Origin: Candidatus Acidifodinimicrobium mancum
Lineage (GTDB): Archaea; Nanobdellota; Nanobdellia; Parvarchaeales; Parvarchaeaceae
Direction: 5' to 3'
Assembly: GCA_015121965.1 (NCBI GenBank)
Contig: JADFAP010000030.1
Location: 1 to 6,644 of the forward strand
Length of the DNA: 6,644 nucleotides
The first letter of the stretch is position 1, and every line of letters begins with the position of its first letter. This document shows, piece by piece, positions 5,543-6,644 of this stretch. A program made the position numbers and the translations under genes. Under the pieces are notes generated by a model. It saw only the letters and a list, made by a program, of their open reading frames with translations, ran no database searches and was not told the origin of the DNA.

Positions 5543-6644
5543 TCTACTTGGAGAGAAATATCTCTATAGAACAGATAATAAATGTGCTTAAACAGTATGA
5601 GGGGCTAATAGACCTCTCAAACTTCACCCCACTCATAGACAGATATCTAAAAACAAAAGATGGTGAGATGCGAGAGTTTCTCCTGTCTAGAATATCTGAA
5701 AGGCTTGAGAAGGCTATGTCAGACGTTCTTGCAGGACGCGCCACCCAGGCTGAAGGCGAAGAGCCCTCAGAAGACGGGGAATTTGTGATCGGAGAGGCTG
5801 TAGACTCGCGCGGTCGGATTCAACCTTTAAGGTTGTCAAGGGACAACTTGAATAAAAATATTTTAATAATCGCGTCAGTAGGGCATGGCAAGACGTCCTT
5901 GATAAAGAGGATACTCGATAGTCTATACCTAACCGACATAACCTACGTCATTTTCGATGTAAAAAGGGATTACGTTTCTTTTGGGACGAGGGAGAATTCA
6001 TTTTATCTAGACAGCAGTAACCTTAAGATAAATATCTTGGATCCTCCAAAAGGCATAGCACTGACGGACTGGGCTATGCATGTAGCTGATGTTTTCTCCC
6101 ACTCTTTCTCCTTGTTGATAGGCAGCCGCGATTTTTTGCTGGAGGCGATAATAAACCTATATAAATCTTGGAAGAACAGTTACCCACCATCGTTAGCAGA
6201 CCTAGCAAATTACATCGAATCTGGCAGAAGGTCTGAATACGCTAAGGTGGTCCTGGGAAGGATAAAGGCGGTTCTTGCTTCGACAAGGATATTCGATTGC
6301 AATAAAGGGATAGACCTGTCTAAACTAGATAAATTCAACCTCATCTTTGGGATGGATAATCTTGGCATTGCAGAGCAGTCCTTCATTGCATCTTTTATCA
6401 TTCTCTACCTCTACCACTTGCGTATGGGTGATACTGAGAAGAGAGGGAAACTTCAGAAGGTCATAGTGATAGACGATGCGCACACCATATTGGACATAAA
6501 CAAGGAGAGGGACCAGGCTTTGGGCGTCCCGATACTTCATACTCTTATATCTAAGATGAGGGAGCTTGGGGTTGGATTCATCTTCTCGGATCAGCAGCTT
6601 TCTTCCCTGCTTTCGTCGGCGATCCAGAACTCAAACATCGATTT
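5539..6644 (+). CDS. HerA/VirB4/TraG-type (FtsK-HerA superfamily) ATPase, 3' end beyond window
   Basis: 368 codons are visible and the frame is still open at the right edge. Start GTG 5539 gives a GTGA overlap with the upstream stop; TTG 5548, three codons later and preceded by GGGGTGAT (complementary to the archaeal 16S 3' end), is a real alternative. Residues 1-65 are helical and 66-82 acidic and flexible. The ATPase core follows: Walker A IIASVGHGKTSL (110-121, with Ala in place of the usual first Gly), VIFDVKRDY (137-145, like the 'iiDpKgey' strand of HerA/TraG pumps), INILDPP (164-170), Walker B KVIVIDDAH (307-315, DDAH instead of DExx), then MRELGVGFIFSDQQLSSLLSSAIQNSNI (340-367), matching the Gln-motif strand and the following helix of this superfamily. 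Such ATPases are hexameric motors for DNA transfer, secretion or genome packaging. With an exported surface protein upstream, a conjugation-like, DNA-uptake or secretion motor is likely; the substrate is unknown. Confidence 0.85.
   Translation, partial: MIYLERNISIEQIINVLKQYEGLIDLSNFTPLIDRYLKTKDGEMREFLLSRISERLEKAMSDVLAGRATQAEGEEPSEDGEFVIGEAVDSRGRIQPLRLSRDNLNKNILIIASVGHGKTSLIKRILDSLYLTDITYVIFDVKRDYVSFGTRENSFYLDSSNLKINILDPPKGIALTDWAMHVADVFSHSFSLLIGSRDFLLEAIINLYKSWKNSYPPSLADLANYIESGRRSEYAKVVLGRIKAVLASTRIFDCNKGIDLSKLDKFNLIFGMDNLGIAEQSFIASFIILYLYHLRMGDTEKRGKLQKVIVIDDAHTILDINKERDQALGVPILHTLISKMRELGVGFIFSDQQLSSLLSSAIQNSNID

Overview
The window looks archaeal. It encodes an Orc1/Cdc6 initiator, carries archaeal-type BRE/TATA promoters (TTTAAATA boxes placing the start codon about 31 bases downstream, as in leaderless transcripts), and contains dyad elements resembling archaeal origin recognition boxes (ORBs). 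The intergenic DNA is very AT-rich. I cannot fix the lineage: leaderless TTTAAATA promoters suit Thermoplasma-like, Sulfolobus-like or small-genome (DPANN-type) archaea. I also cannot tell whether this is chromosome, plasmid or integrated element.

Layout. (1) Bases 1-1244, minus strand: an almost complete orc1/cdc6 running off the left edge. (2) Bases 1245-1605: a gene-free AT-rich region holding three well-matched ORB-like dyads plus one weaker one, arranged around a roughly 92% AT stretch; this is a good candidate replication origin. (3) Bases 1636-1840: five head-to-tail copies of a 41-bp unit, each a whole promoter from BRE/TATA to start-codon position, but with the start codon changed to ATA in every copy. 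(4) Bases 1841-2204: the decayed, frameshifted C-terminal part of an IS5/IS4-type DDE transposase. (5) Bases 2254-2465: two further copies of the same promoter, 123 bp apart, each preceded at identical distance by a 19-bp palindrome. (6) Bases 2462 to the right edge: a tightly packed plus-strand operon of a 47-aa hydrophobic peptide, a 777-aa secreted or surface protein, a 211-aa zinc-finger protein, and a HerA/TraG-type ATPase cut by the right edge.

How the parts may work together. The operon genes overlap by 22, 11 and 4 bases, so they are probably co-translated. An exported, Gly-rich, sequon-rich surface protein, a cytoplasmic zinc-binding protein and a HerA-family pump suggest a cell-surface machine that moves DNA or protein. 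Its location beside an initiator gene and origin fits a mobile replicon or DNA-transfer module; that functional reading is inference. The shared promoter sequence in the 41-bp array suggests either shared regulation, titration of a regulator, or an iteron-like role at the origin.
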